In this document: in pieces, positions 32,461-43,467 of the stretch
Numbering within the stretch: the stretch's first letter is position 1
How the letters are laid out: the number at the start of each line of letters is the position of its first letter
From: Nemertoderma westbladi
Taxonomy: Eukaryota; Xenacoelomorpha; Nemertodermatida; Nemertodermatidae
Assembly (NCBI GenBank): GCA_032718475.1
Contig: JAUCBJ010000135.1
Location: 1 to 64,000, forward strand
DNA: 64,000 nt
Reading direction: 5' to 3'
The notes under the pieces: generated by a model
What the model saw: only the letters and a program-made list of their open reading frames with translations
Databases searched by the model: none
Told to the model about the DNA's origin: nothing
Program-made: the position numbers and the translations under genes

Positions 32461-33608
32461 CTCGAGCTGAATATTTATTTATTTGTACTTTCCTCCTGTT
32501 TCACTCTAACATACTTGAGGCCGTAGGTCCATTGTTAGAGATAGGATATGCAATTTAAGACTGCCTGTTCAATAGAAGTGGATTAGGTGGGATAGTGAAT
32601 GTCAGGGACAAGTGGCTGAACTGGTTAGCGCTACTGATGAAGCCTGAAACGCATTAACAGCCCAACTCCAATTTTCAACTTCCAAAGGCAAGAAATCTCG
32701 GTTTCGTCAAAAAACTAACTCAAAGATACAGATGAATTACAAAAAAATTGTAAAATGACCCTACACCCCCCCCCCCCCCCCCCCCCCCCCCGGCCGGGCC
32801 AAATGGGGTTAGTCATAATCAATACGATCTGGTCCCATCGCTTTACCAGGAGTTTAATCATCAATTTCGTGAAACATGTCAATGTTAGTTACTCAATCGT
32901 TTCGGTTAAAATTGGCTCATAAGTTGAATAGTAAGTTGAAACTTAAACTTACATTTGTTTGGCAAGCTATTCGTATTTGAATCAATAATAATATCCCCCC
33001 ACACCCCATCCACCATCAATCAATATTAACTGCCTGTATGCAGAATAACGACTTATGTTGGCTCACTGCTCACTACGTTATCGATGTAACAATTATTTTA
33101 TTAACACCACAATTTATAATACTGCAGGCAGGGGGAGTTATATTGTCGTCAGTGGCCACGCCACGGCTCTTCAATGTCTCTCCTACATGAAAGTTGAAAG
33201 AATAGGCCTACCGTTTCATGTTAGCTGATAAATTTACTCATCTAAAATAATAGAGAAGTACTTGATACTGACCCTGGGGATGGACGCGTTAGAATAATTA
33301 CAACTTAAGTTGTGGCAAAAAAATAGAATTTTTTGTCGAATGATGAAACATCACATTAGGCCTGTACCGGTACCACCTACCAACTGAAATTCTATGTCTT
33401 TTTTAGGGTGGCGCATATTGACCGATTAGTTACAATGATGATATGAAATAATAAAGTTTTGTTTATGGTTTTGATTAGAAAACACCGACACTGTGACACT
33501 GTAAATAAACACGCTTGCGGTCAGTTTGAGCCATTAACTCGTCTATTGATAGGCAATCAATGAAATCGTTTTGGAACGAAACTAATATGTTGTAATGGAT
33601 TATCAGTA
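32461..33608. other. Region upstream of ABCC exon 1, with poly(C) run
   Basis: Holds the partial hammerhead-like repeat at 32,598-32,674 and a run of about 26 C at 32,766-32,791 followed by CGGCCGGGCC. The rest is AT-rich with no recognised gene. The promoter of the ABCC gene should lie toward the right end, but I see no convincing TATA box or initiator. Confidence 0.5.
32598..32674 (+). repeat. Partial hammerhead-like repeat, right of the LINE
   Basis: Nearly identical to 29,706-29,748 (ATGTCAGGGACAAGTGG, then ctgaactggttAGCGCTACTGATGA), but stem II is shortened to AGCCT and stem III is lost after GAAACGC. It then continues into GCATTAACAGCCCAACTCC, which matches the sequence at 29,857. The LINE is therefore flanked by direct repeats. 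Not expected to cleave. Confidence 0.6.
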
Positions 33609-33842
33609 ATGGGTTTGTTTCGAAATCCGGAGGAGAAACAACGATTAATTAACCCACCAGAAAGTCATTCTAACCATTATCTATCAACACATCCTCTCTT
33701 AAGGATATGGCATTTCTACATACTTCCATTCCTAATTCGTCATTACAAGAAGCCGGTTACTCCAGATACATTCTATCGTCCGCTTCCCCAGTGCTTGGAT
33801 TCCAGAATATCCAATGAAAAACTTCGCAGTAATTGGGAAAAG
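33609..33842 (+). CDS. ABCC4-like: ABCC4-type ABC transporter copy 2, exon 1
   Basis: ATG-started exon of exactly 78 codons (MGLFRNPEEK to SNWEK), ending in phase 0 at the 5' splice site AAAG|GTAATA. It encodes the N-terminal lasso/L0-like segment of ABCC proteins: a hydrophobic HPLLRIWHFYILPFLIRHYK helix region, then PVTPDTFYRPLP and NEKLRSNWEK, matching the layout of the vertebrate ABCC4 N-terminus. Joined to the exon starting at 39,796 it reads NWEK-EVSHRKPN, which mirrors the conserved W(D/E)KE junction of the family. Both splice sites and the phase agree, so this is the missing start of the gene. The full product would be about 1,301 residues, close to the usual 1,300-1,350. Confidence 0.88.
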
Positions 33843-33998
33843 GTAATAATATGATAATGAAAGAAGTGACATTAAGAGCATTTTCATATAATGTTTTGGT
33901 CACATGCATATTGTAGATTTAAAAGCATTAGTAGGCCTTATTCTGTAGCTTGGCTATATCAATCTCTAAACCCTATAATCATTATCTTTCTTTCTTGA

Positions 33999-34957
33999 GT
34001 TGGTATATAGCCCTTCACTCATTATGAATATACAGTTGGTATATAGGCCTACACTCTTTATACAGTTGGTATATAGGCTTACACTCATTATGTATATACA
34101 GTTGGTATATAGGCGTACACTCATTATGTATATACATTTGGTATATAGGCCTACACTCCTTATGTATATACAGTTGGTATATAGGCCTACACTCATTATG
34201 TATATACATTTGGTATATAGGCCTACACTTATTATGTATATACATTTGGTATATAGGCCTATACTCATTATATATATATATTTGGTATATAGGCCTATAC
34301 TCATGTATATTCAGTTGGTATATAGGCCTACACTCATTATAATTATATACAGTTGGTATATAGGCCTACACTCATTATGTATATACATTTGGTATATAGG
34401 CCTACACACATTATGTATATACAGTTGCTATATAGGCCTATACTCATTATGTATATACATTTGGTATATAGGCCTACACTCATTATGTATATTCAGTTGG
34501 TATATAGGCCTACACTCATTATGTATATACATTTGGTATATAGGCCTACACTCATTATGTATATACAGTTGGTATATAGGCCTACACTCATTATGTATAT
34601 ACATTTGGTATATAGGCTTACACTTATTATGTATATACATTTGGTATATAGGCCTATACTCATTATGTATATATATTTGGTATATAGGCCTATACTCATT
34701 ATGTATATACAGTTGGTATATAGGCCTACACTCATTATGTATATACAGTTGGTATATAGGCCTACACTCATTATGTATATACATTTGGTATATAGGCCTA
34801 CACTCATTATGTATATACAGTTGGTATATAGGCCTACACTCATTATGTATATACATTTGGTATATAGGCCTACACTCATTATGTATATACATTTGGTATA
34901 TAGGCCTATACTCATTATGTATATACAGTTGGTATATAGGCCAACACTCATTATGTA
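33999..34957 (+). repeat. 36-bp satellite array 1 (about 27 units)
   Basis: Unit GGTATATAGGCCTACACTCA followed by TTATGTATATACATTT or ...ACAGTT. The two end variants (CATTT and CAGTT) partly alternate. The period of 36 is divisible by three and the unit lacks stops in several frames on both strands, giving long but meaningless open frames. Each unit contains the palindrome TAGGCCTA. The array lies within intron 1 of ABCC copy 2, and its last unit directly abuts the (TAG)n tail of RTE copy 2. Confidence 0.95.
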
Positions 34958-34962
34958 TCTAC

Positions 34963-37083
34963 TACTACTACTAGGATCGGCATGCTGCATTGCAGCTGCA
35001 TTTTTAAGAATGCTGTGCCGGCTTGTCAACAAAATTGCACCGCCACAACTCCCTATCACCCATGACATTTGCTAGATCATCTGCATCTTTAAGGCCAGTG
35101 TCCTTTAAGATGCGTCTCAAGAAAGTCATGGGCTGTCCACCATGCTTATTCACTCCATGAGGCTGCCAAAGTACAAGATTATGCACTGGCTGGTCCTCAC
35201 GGCGAAAGCAATGACCTGCAAAGCGGAGGCGATTTTGTTCTAGTGTCAAGCTTGGGGGAACCAATGAGACACCTCCAATGTTATATAGTGTCTGGTTGGA
35301 GATGTGTGCATTGTACTTGACACAATGAACCCGGCGTAGCATTCTTGTGAATGTGCCATCCAGAGATTTGGTGTCCTCAGCAGTTAGAGCCCAGCATGGA
35401 CTCCCGTAGAGGATTATTGGAACTACTGCTGCTCTAAATAAGTTTCCGATTAATTCTCGGTGACTTCCAAATCCTGGAAAGCCTATTCAAGGCTGCCCAT
35501 GCCTTTCCCTTACGTATTCGAAGGTCCTCACCTGACTTCCGGATCCATGATCCCAGGTAACAGAAGTCGTCCACATGCTCAAGCATACCATCCTTTGAGC
35601 TTATGCTCATCCGATCAGAGACTTGCTGAGGACTTTCAAAGTTAACTGTCAGAATTTTGGTCTTTCTGGAGTTAATAAAAAGACCAACACTAGAAGCAGC
35701 ATGTTCTAATGAGCTGAGGAGCCGTTGGGCTCCCTCTAATGATTCTGAGAGTACTCCTAAGTCATCAGCAAAGTCTAGATCAGTTAGGTACTTGGCAGGA
35801 TTTCCTCGACTTCTGGAGCCAGTAGGTGGAGTTATCATCACCCCATCATCATTATAATGATCTAAGGACATGCGTAGAACATAGTCAACCACAATAATGA
35901 ACAAGAATGGTGCAAGTGTGTCTCCTTGGAGGACGCCCCATAACACTTCAAATGGTTCTGTGTCACCGTCAACAGTAGACACAAATGTTGTCGAACCATC
36001 GTATACTGATCTGATTGCTGCAATAATTTCATTGGGAATCCCATATAATGAAAGTATGCTGAACATACGTGAGCGATAGACTGAATCAAAGGCCTTGAAG
36101 AAGTCAACAAAGATAACAGCCAGATGCCTGTCTTTCTTTTTTGATAACTCTTCAATTATCCTTCTAAGTGCCAAAATGGGCTCCATGGTCCCACGACCTT
36201 TACGGAACCCATTCTGATTTCCACGGAGCAGTCTCTCAATGGGATCCCTGATGCGATTTAATAGAATCCTATTGTATAGCTTTGCAGCAATCGAGATCAA
36301 TGAGATTCCCCGAAAAGAACCATAGAGTGTTAGGTTGCCCTTCTTGGGAACTGGCACCAACTTATTTGTTTTCATTTCTTGTGGGACTCTTGTTGTTCGG
36401 TACATGTCTACTATGATGGGATAGATGAGCTTTAAACACTCAGGTATTTTAAAGACCTCAAGGGGAACACCATCTACTCCACTGGCACGATTGGTCTTAA
36501 TGCTCTTTGCAGCAGCCTTCACTTCTGCAAAGGAGATATCGCCAATGGGAATATCTGGGATTACAGACTCAGACACTTTTACTTCTATAAAGTTATCTGG
36601 CAATACCCTGTCATTATTGAGGAGCTTTTCAAAGTGGGCTTTCCAACCATTGAGGCGATCGGCTGGTGATTCAGCCTTAACCTTGGTGGTTGGTTGGCTT
36701 TTCCGCCCAGTAAGCAGATTGATCAATTTCCATGCCTGGGATGATTGCCTGCTGTCGTCAGCATTATTGATGGCATCAACCTGTTGGTTTATTAGCTCCT
36801 GTAGATTAACAGAGTACTGCCTGTTCAGGGACCTAGATGCAGCCTTAACTGCATTCTTGGCCGCTAAAGTCTGTTTGCGTCGGGACTCTTTCTGCGCCTT
36901 ATGAAGGTCGTTTCGGCACTTTTGAATTTTGTTGTCAGTCCAGGGGGCCCTTTTCCTGTTTCGAGGGCATACAGGAACTGTTTCTGCAGCTGCTAACTTA
37001 ACTGCTTCTGTAAAGGCAGTATAGCCCTCACAGTGATCTGCCGCCTCAGAAGCAAGAGCCTCATACCTGTTACTCAGCTGTAG
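34963..37083 (-). mobile_element. RTE-type retrotransposon copy 2, 5'-truncated
   Basis: About 98% similar by eye to copy 1. It retains the region after the endonuclease, the reverse transcriptase (VIFVDFFKAFDSV, VLQGDTLAPFLF, LDFADDLGVL) and the C-terminal segment, and has lost the endonuclease. A small deletion near 35,440 (lacking GGACCTTA relative to copy 1) breaks the frame. At its truncated 5' end the frame runs by chance into flanking sequence (to 37,188). The 3' (TAG)n tail abuts the satellite. Confidence 0.92.
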
Positions 37084-38229
37084 TGTTAAGGTCTTACTGT
37101 AATCACCTCGCCAGCAATCATTACATCTTGTTGAGCAATCTGAAGCGTTCTCTGGATGGAAGAGTGTGACACCACATTTCAAATTCATGACATTTGTAGT
37201 ATCATATTAATTTGGCTAATTACTTCATCATAATGTGGTTCCTTGAATCGATATAATATCAGAAATGTTTCTCAAGAATTAAATTTCTTCCACGGCTTCA
37301 TCCGTTCCACAGTTATAGTATAGTGCAGTGTTTATAGATGAAACTAACTGCAGAAAATGAGATATTTCATTCGATTTTTTTAGGAGGAATGTTGTAAAAT
37401 GTTTTGATTCATCATCAAGGAGGCTTTCTTCTCTGCTTCAATCACAGTGTACTGAGGTGTAGAGGTAAGGATTTCTGCCTCAGACACCACTATCGCTAGG
37501 TACAGTAACATTTTACAGCACCAATGGCGATTTAGTTGACTGATATCAAAACACATTCATATATTATATTATCAGAACATTTTTTCAAAATGCGACCCAT
37601 TTTTTGGATTAATTGGGGATAGCAAGTAATTTGAAGAGTAATTCTTCTAATTATTTATTCAGTTAGATGTGAGCAGATCTAATTAGTCTATCATGATATA
37701 CTAAAGGAACTGTCCTCAGTAGTAAAACGTCTCGGCATAAGGTTTTTCAAATCAATGTGGTATTGTTCACCTGTCATTAGTTTTATTTCATCAGAGAATT
37801 CATCGTTAATTCATCTTTATTTTGTTATCATTGCCTACTAAAGACCTTCTTTACAAAATATGATATAACTAAACGCTATATGACATGCTAAAAAGCCAAC
37901 CACATTAATTATATTAACTTATTATTTAACGGCTTAATTATATTTTTATTTACAGTACAGTACCTACTACCTAGGGGGTGGCTATTAGCCTCGCCTGGCT
38001 TTGCCATTGCAGTTAGCCACTATCCCAATTTATAGTCGTCGTTTGGTGGCGACAAAGTGCAATTGAAATATATATAGTATTTACAAATTATTAATGGAAC
38101 TGAAACTGCCCTTATTATTATTGGTTTGGTTATATTGACAGTATGATGGTATTGATAGATGGGAGGCCATGAGGATGTGAATTGCAGGCACACAAGGTAT
38201 CAGGTAGTGTTTCCAGGTCTATCTTTTAC

Positions 38230-38304
38230 CCGAGGCGCTAGCGGAATGGTTAGAGCATCAGACTTCCAACCTAGAGGTCACCAGTAAGATCCCACCTGGA
38301 TGTC
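38230..38304 (+). repeat. tRNA-derived SINE head, second copy
   Basis: Same tRNA-Gly-like relic as at 1,425-1,499, carried along by the segmental duplication. Confidence 0.5.
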
Positions 38305-39018
38305 AATACCGACTCTGCTAAGCTGTTCCTAACGAAAGTATTTTATTAGTGGAAGGTATTTTGGTTTGCAATGTAGATGAAACAAGTTTTAGACAAAAAG
38401 AACTGCTGCATAAGTTCTTTCTTGGTTTGTGTTTGAGATATAATGTTTAGTAGTGGACTACATTGTAACCAAGTATCAGTTACCCTGGATCTAGAATGTT
38501 AGTGACATTCTCTTGACACTCTTTACCACTGACCAATGTATTGTTCGTTCCCGTTCTGTCCAGTGTGTTTCTTGGCCATAGAATAGGTATCGAGACGATC
38601 TTTTGTTTATCATCTACATTAGCAAAAGTTTCAACAAAGTGGTATTTAGTGCTTTGTTATATTGATAAATTTCTGGATCATTTGAATTTCCATGAATGAA
38701 GTACGTCCTCCGATCAAGATAGCAATTATTCTATGGATTCACTCTCCCCCCAGTGTCTAAAGACTTTAAATGTATAAGGCACGATTAAAAGTAACAAGCA
38801 TGATCAAAAGCTTCGTGCACTTTTAAAAGTAGCGAGCTTATCGAGCATGAGTAAAATTAAGCAAATAAAAAGACAATTAATTTTGAGGGTATGCCTATCC
38901 TAAAAACATTGATTTAATATTTGTTCAATTTATTATTATGCATATAAAGTGCTAGCCCAACCCCGGTTTTCATCCTTTACTGGTCGATTAATTGAAACCA
39001 AGGCAACTTGGGAAAAAG

Positions 39019-39510
39019 AGTTGAAGGGTTTACTGTGGAAGTGCGTCCATGGTGGTGAACAGGCATTCCTTTAGGAAAGAGAGTGGAAGGGTTTACTGTG
39101 GAAGATCACCCATGGTGGTGAACAGGCATTCCATTAGGAAAGAGAGTGGAAGGGTTTACTGTGGAAGATCACCCATGGTGGTGAACAGGCATTCCATTAG
39201 GAAAGAGAGTGGAAGGGTTTACTGTGGAAGATCACCCATGGTGCTGAACTGGCATTCCTTTAGGAAACAGTGTGGAAGGGTTTACTGTGGAAGATCGCCC
39301 ATGATGGTGAACAGGCATTCCTTTAGAAAACAGAGTGGAAGTGTTTACTGTGGAAGATCATCCATGATGGTGGGTGAACAGGCATTCGTTTAGGAAAGAG
39401 AGTGGAAGGGTTTACTGTGGAAGATCACCCATGGTGCTGAACTGGCATTCCTTTAGGAAACAGTGTGGAAGGGTTTACTGTGGAAGATCGCATGGACACT
39501 GGACAGGCAT
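39019..39510 (+). repeat. 63-bp minisatellite, 8 units
   Basis: Paralogue of 2,214-2,632 with an additional unit (39,401-39,463), lying about 290 bp before the ABCC 3' splice site. Confidence 0.88.
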
Positions 39511-39795
39511 GCCATGGCTTTTAACAAGCCTAAAAGATTCTCCCATTCATATAACGTGGAATAGTATTGTAGTGAAATGGATTGGTTGCCGTTTATGTGC
39601 GTTTTGGATGTTGATTGTAGGAAAAAAATCGTTAATTCGAAAATTCGAAAAGTATTTCACAATGGGTCGAGTGGGAATATTTAAATTAATGAGCTAGTCA
39701 GGGAAATATTAAAACATTGAATATATTGTACTGTATATAATGTAATTCTAATATGATACAACATCTAATTTAAAAAAATTTTCGCGTTTTTACAG

Positions 39796-42700
39796 GAAGT
39801 GTCTCACAGAAAACCGAATGCTACAACTCTACTACGTGTTATTGCTCGAACCTACTGGCTGTGTTACATGAAGAACGCAAGTATTATGTTACTGGGATAT
39901 TGTTGCATTACCATAAAGGCAAGTCTTCTATGTGAGATATTGAAATACTTTATGCCAGATAGTACTATTTCTACCCAAAATGCCTATTTATATACCTGCT
40001 TAATTGCTTTTATAGATTTAATATCTTTATTAGCGAATAACAATTCAATATTTCTTAACACACTTTTACTTGCTGAGATACAAACAGCATGTTGTTCATT
40101 GATTTATGATAAAATACTTAAATTGTCGACTACAGACCTTGAAAATACGAGTGTGGGTTATATAACTAATTTGGTTTCAAATGATTTGGGTCGTTTAGAA
40201 ACAATGTCCAGCACATTTGGTTACTTGTTAGTCTCTCCATTAGTAAATATAGTTATAACTTGTCTTCTTGTATACATGCTGGGTTTAGCAGGAGGGATTG
40301 CGGCACTTTTGATTTTGTTTATTGTTCCTTTGCAGATTTGCATTGGAAAATTATTTGCTAAGATGAGAACCACAGCTGCTCTATTAACTGACAATAGGAT
40401 TTCAAGTATAGATGATATTATTCATGGAATCACAGTTATTAAGATGAATATTTGGGAGGAAGTTTATATATCTTTCATCAAAAAATTACGCAAACTTGAA
40501 ATCAATCAAATTTCCAAGATATTATACTTGAGGTCTTTTTATTGGATAGACTTGAATGTATTCGTTGGATTTTTGGCTGTTGTTTCTTACTCAAGCCTTG
40601 GGGGTGTTTTAGATCCTACAACTGTATTCTCAAGCCTGTATCTCATTAATCTTTCATGTCATTTAAGTGATCGCATAGGAATCTTATTAAGAAATATGTC
40701 TGAAGTATTTATTAGCTTTCATAGAATTTGCAAATTTCTTCTGATTCGGGAAAAAAAATTATTTGAAGTATTGCACGTAAAAGAAGAAAGAGGAAAAATT
40801 AATGTTGGTGAAGTATTAATATCTAATTTATCTGCTGGTATACTAGATAGAGAAGAAATTATCAGAAACATCAATGTATCAGTGAAAGCTGCTGAAATGT
40901 TAGTTGTTATTGGTCAAGTTGGTTCAGGGAAGACAACTTTGCTTCAAGCTATTTTAGGAGAAGTTCCTGTTACTTATGGTTCAGTAACTTTATCAGGAAA
41001 GGTAGCCTATGTCCCCCAATCTCCTTGGATATTTAGTGGAACAATAAGAGATAATATTTTATTTGAAAGAGAATTCGAGAAGGAATGGTATGATAGATGT
41101 CTTGATATGTGTGAACTGAGACTAGATATAGCAGCTATGCCCACCGGTGACTTAACTATTGTTGGGGAAAAGGGGATAGCTCTATCTGGTGGACAGAAGG
41201 CTAGGATCAATTTGTGCAGAGCCATATATTCGCGTGCTGATATTTACATATTAGATGATCCATTTTCATCACTTGATAATAATGTTGGAAGAGCTATTTT
41301 CGAGCAGTGTTTGGTAGGATATATGTCAAAGTGTTCATCTTTAATTTTGGTAACTAATCATAGTGAACATTTACAGAGTGCAGATAGAATATTAGTTTTA
41401 GAACAAGGAATGGAAAAGGCATATGGTACACAAAAAGATGTCAATTCAGAGACAAATTTAATGCATTTGCTGATGAATCACAGAAATGAAAATCACGTTC
41501 TTTCGGAAAATGTATTTGATGATAAGGAAAAAGAACACACCATCAATAGTGTTGTATTATCTATTGCAAGTCCCACTGTTGATATAATGGAAGAGTCGAA
41601 TGAAATTTCTAAAGATCCTGTTGAAAAGGGCTCAATTAGCAAACATATTTATTTGCATTATTTGAAATCAAGTATAACCATTCCTATGGCAACATCATTG
41701 ATGCTACTGTCTATATTTTGTCATGGCAGTGAACCATTAATTAATTATTGGTTGGCAGGATGGGCCACTGCAGATTCACATAATGCATATGCAGCTGTCG
41801 CTGGGACCAAAATTCCAACAATTTTTGGATGGGTGACATGGAACTGGATAGTATTTGTGTATTTTGCAATCGTTGTCTTCAATTGGTTAACTACAATAGC
41901 CAGTCTCTGTCTTGGTTATGCCTTATTTCTAAAAGCCAGCGATAAATTGCACAACATAATTATAAAGAAAGTCATTGAGGCTCCAAAGAAATTTTTTGAT
42001 TTTACACCTGTTGGGCAAATTCTTAACCGATTCTCAAAAGATATTGGCGTAATGGATGATATGTTACCTGACCTTCTTACAGATATTATGCATCAGGCAT
42101 TATGTATAACAATTGTTTTCATAATATCAGTATGTGTAACCCCATGGATTTTATTACCAACTATCCCATTGATTGCAATGCTGTGGTGGGTTCGTAAGAT
42201 CACATTGAGGCCTATGCGTGATGTAAAGAGAATTGAGGGAGTTCTTCGAAATCCTATATTTGATCACATATCACAAACACTGGAGGGACTTCCTGTGATA
42301 CATTCTTACAAAGTGCAAAATTGTTACAGAAATACGTTTTTTAATCACCTTGATAGACACAATGAAGCCTGGTTCATGATTCAGCCAATTAAAATGTTCC
42401 TCGCTATTAACATTAATATTATCTGTTTAGTTTATGCAATGATCAATTATTGCTTGTGTATATTTATATCAGAATCTCTGCTAGATTCAAATATGGCATA
42501 CCTTTCATTGACATATCTTTTAGGATTGTGTTTTTTAGTAGAGATCGCTGTAATGCAATCAACAGATATAGATGTAACCATGACATCCGTAGAAAGAGTC
42601 ATGCAGTACTCTAGGATTGAAGAGGAACCATATATGCGAAAAGAATACATAACACCACCCATTAACTGGCCAGATACAGGAACTATATCGCTTATTAATG

Positions 42701-43467
42701 TTTGTTTAACCTATGATACGAGTAAACAGGTCCTTTACAATATTAATATTGATATAGCAGCAGGGGAAAATATAGCATTTATTGGTCGAACAGGGGCAGG
42801 AAAGACATCTATATTTACATCGATATTAAGGTTAGCTAATTATGAAGGCATAATTGAGATTGATGGGATTGATATAGCTAATATACCACTGAAGTCACTT
42901 CGTGGAGCCATTGCTGTAGTACCACAAGGTGCTGTGCTATTCGCAGGATCATTGCGTGATAATATGGATCCATTCAATGAACATTCTGATAGTGACATTT
43001 GGGATGTATTAGAAGCAGTTCAGATGAAGGATGAAGTAGTCTCTCGTTTACTAAATATGAACAAAGGAAGTGGTTTTTCAATACCAGATATTAAACCCAT
43101 CAACAGCAACTATAATGATTTGGATAAACTTCGTGTCCAATCTAGGGGTTTCAATTTTAGTGCAGGTCAACAACAATTGTTATGTTTGGGTCGGGCAATT
43201 CTAAGAAAATGTAAAATCATTTTAATGGATGAAGCTGCCTCCTCTATTGATTTAGAAACTCAAAATGCTATTCAAGAGGTTATGAAGACTAAATTGAAAG
43301 ATTTAACAGTTTTGATAATTGCTCACAGAATTGAAACAATAATGGACAGTGATAGAGTAGTAGTTGTTGCGAATGGAAAAATAGTTGAACTTGATAAACC
43401 GAAGGAGCTCTTAAACAAATCAGAAAGTTATTTTAGCAAAATTATGTCAACCTTTGGAACAAATTAA
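39796..43467 (+). CDS. ABCC4-like: ABCC4-type ABC transporter copy 2, exon 2
   Basis: Second and last exon of the complete gene, starting after TTTTTACAG with EVSHRKPN and ending at TAA 43,465-43,467. Domain order: transmembrane bundle 1, NBD1 (GQVGSGKTT, LSGGQ, LDDPFSS), transmembrane bundle 2 (RFSKDIGVMDDMLPD and RDVKRIEG near its start), NBD2 (GRTGAGKTS, FSAGQ, LMDEAASS, IAHR). NBD1 has Asp at the catalytic position and NBD2 has Glu, the usual ABCC asymmetry. Residues up to about 790 differ from copy 1 at only five positions, while the remaining 430 differ at more than twenty. The C-terminus is nine residues shorter (STFGTN). The expected role is ATP-driven export of organic anions; the substrate cannot be read from sequence. 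With exon 1 the gene looks intact. Confidence 0.93.
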   Translation, partial: EVSHRKPNATTLLRVIARTYWLCYMKNASIMLLGYCCITIKASLLCEILKYFMPDSTISTQNAYLYTCLIAFIDLISLLANNNSIFLNTLLLAEIQTACCSLIYDKILKLSTTDLENTSVGYITNLVSNDLGRLETMSSTFGYLLVSPLVNIVITCLLVYMLGLAGGIAALLILFIVPLQICIGKLFAKMRTTAALLTDNRISSIDDIIHGITVIKMNIWEEVYISFIKKLRKLEINQISKILYLRSFYWIDLNVFVGFLAVVSYSSLGGVLDPTTVFSSLYLINLSCHLSDRIGILLRNMSEVFISFHRICKFLLIREKKLFEVLHVKEERGKINVGEVLISNLSAGILDREEIIRNINVSVKAAEMLVVIGQVGSGKTTLLQAILGEVPVTYGSVTLSGKVAYVPQSPWIFSGTIRDNILFEREFEKEWYDRCLDMCELRLDIAAMPTGDLTIVGEKGIALSGGQKARINLCRAIYSRADIYILDDPFSSLDNNVGRAIFEQCLVGYMSKCSSLILVTNHSEHLQSADRILVLEQGMEKAYGTQKDVNSETNLMHLLMNHRNENHVLSENVFDDKEKEHTINSVVLSIASPTVDIMEESNEISKDPVEKGSISKHIYLHYLKSSITIPMATSLMLLSIFCHGSEPLINYWLAGWATADSHNAYAAVAGTKIPTIFGWVTWNWIVFVYFAIVVFNWLTTIASLCLGYALFLKASDKLHNIIIKKVIEAPKKFFDFTPVGQILNRFSKDIGVMDDMLPDLLTDIMHQALCITIVFIISVCVTPWILLPTIPLIAMLWWVRKITLRPMRDVKRIEGVLRNPIFDHISQTLEGLPVIHSYKVQNCYRNTFFNHLDRHNEAWFMIQPIKMFLAININIICLVYAMINYCLCIFISESLLDSNMAYLSLTYLLGLCFLVEIAVMQSTDIDVTMTSVERVMQYSRIEEEPYMRKEYITPPINWPDTGTISLINVCLTYDTSKQVLYNINIDIAAGENIAFIGRTGAGKTSIFTSILRLANYEGIIEIDGIDIANIPLKSLRGAIAVVPQGAVLFAGSLRDNMDPFNEHSDSDIWDVLEAVQMKDEVVSRLLNMNKGSGFSIPDIKPINSNYNDLDKLRVQSRGFNFSAGQQQLLCLGRAILRKCKIILMDEAASSIDLETQNAIQEVMKTKLKDLTVLIIAHRIETIMDSDRVVVVANGKIVELDKPKELLNKSESYFSKIMSTFGTN

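Larger units (their letters stand above)
33843..39795 (+). other. ABCC copy 2 intron 1 (5,953 bp), repeat-filled
   Basis: Begins GTAATA and ends TTTTTACAG. From left to right it contains the 36-bp satellite (33,999-34,957), RTE copy 2 (34,963-37,083), the segmentally duplicated intron sequence (37,083 onward) with a SINE relic (38,230-38,304), and the 63-bp minisatellite (39,019-39,510). No other exon is supported inside it. Confidence 0.85.
37083..39795 (+). repeat. Segmental duplication, ABCC unit copy 2 (intron part)
   Basis: Collinear with 283-2,992. It lacks the 75-bp stretch present at 2,720-2,795 and has one more minisatellite unit. Other differences are scattered substitutions and short indels. 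The duplication continues through the ABCC exon to about 43,480. Confidence 0.9.

Noticed and set aside
33999-34957. CRISPR array
   Set aside because: Units are contiguous near-identical monomers without variable spacers, in a eukaryotic intron.
34000-35075. Long open frames (up to 324 codons) on both strands of the 36-bp satellite, and similar ones at 53,282-54,715
   Set aside because: They exist only because the 36-bp unit is divisible by three and stop-free. The peptide is a 12-residue repeat without a start or splice context.
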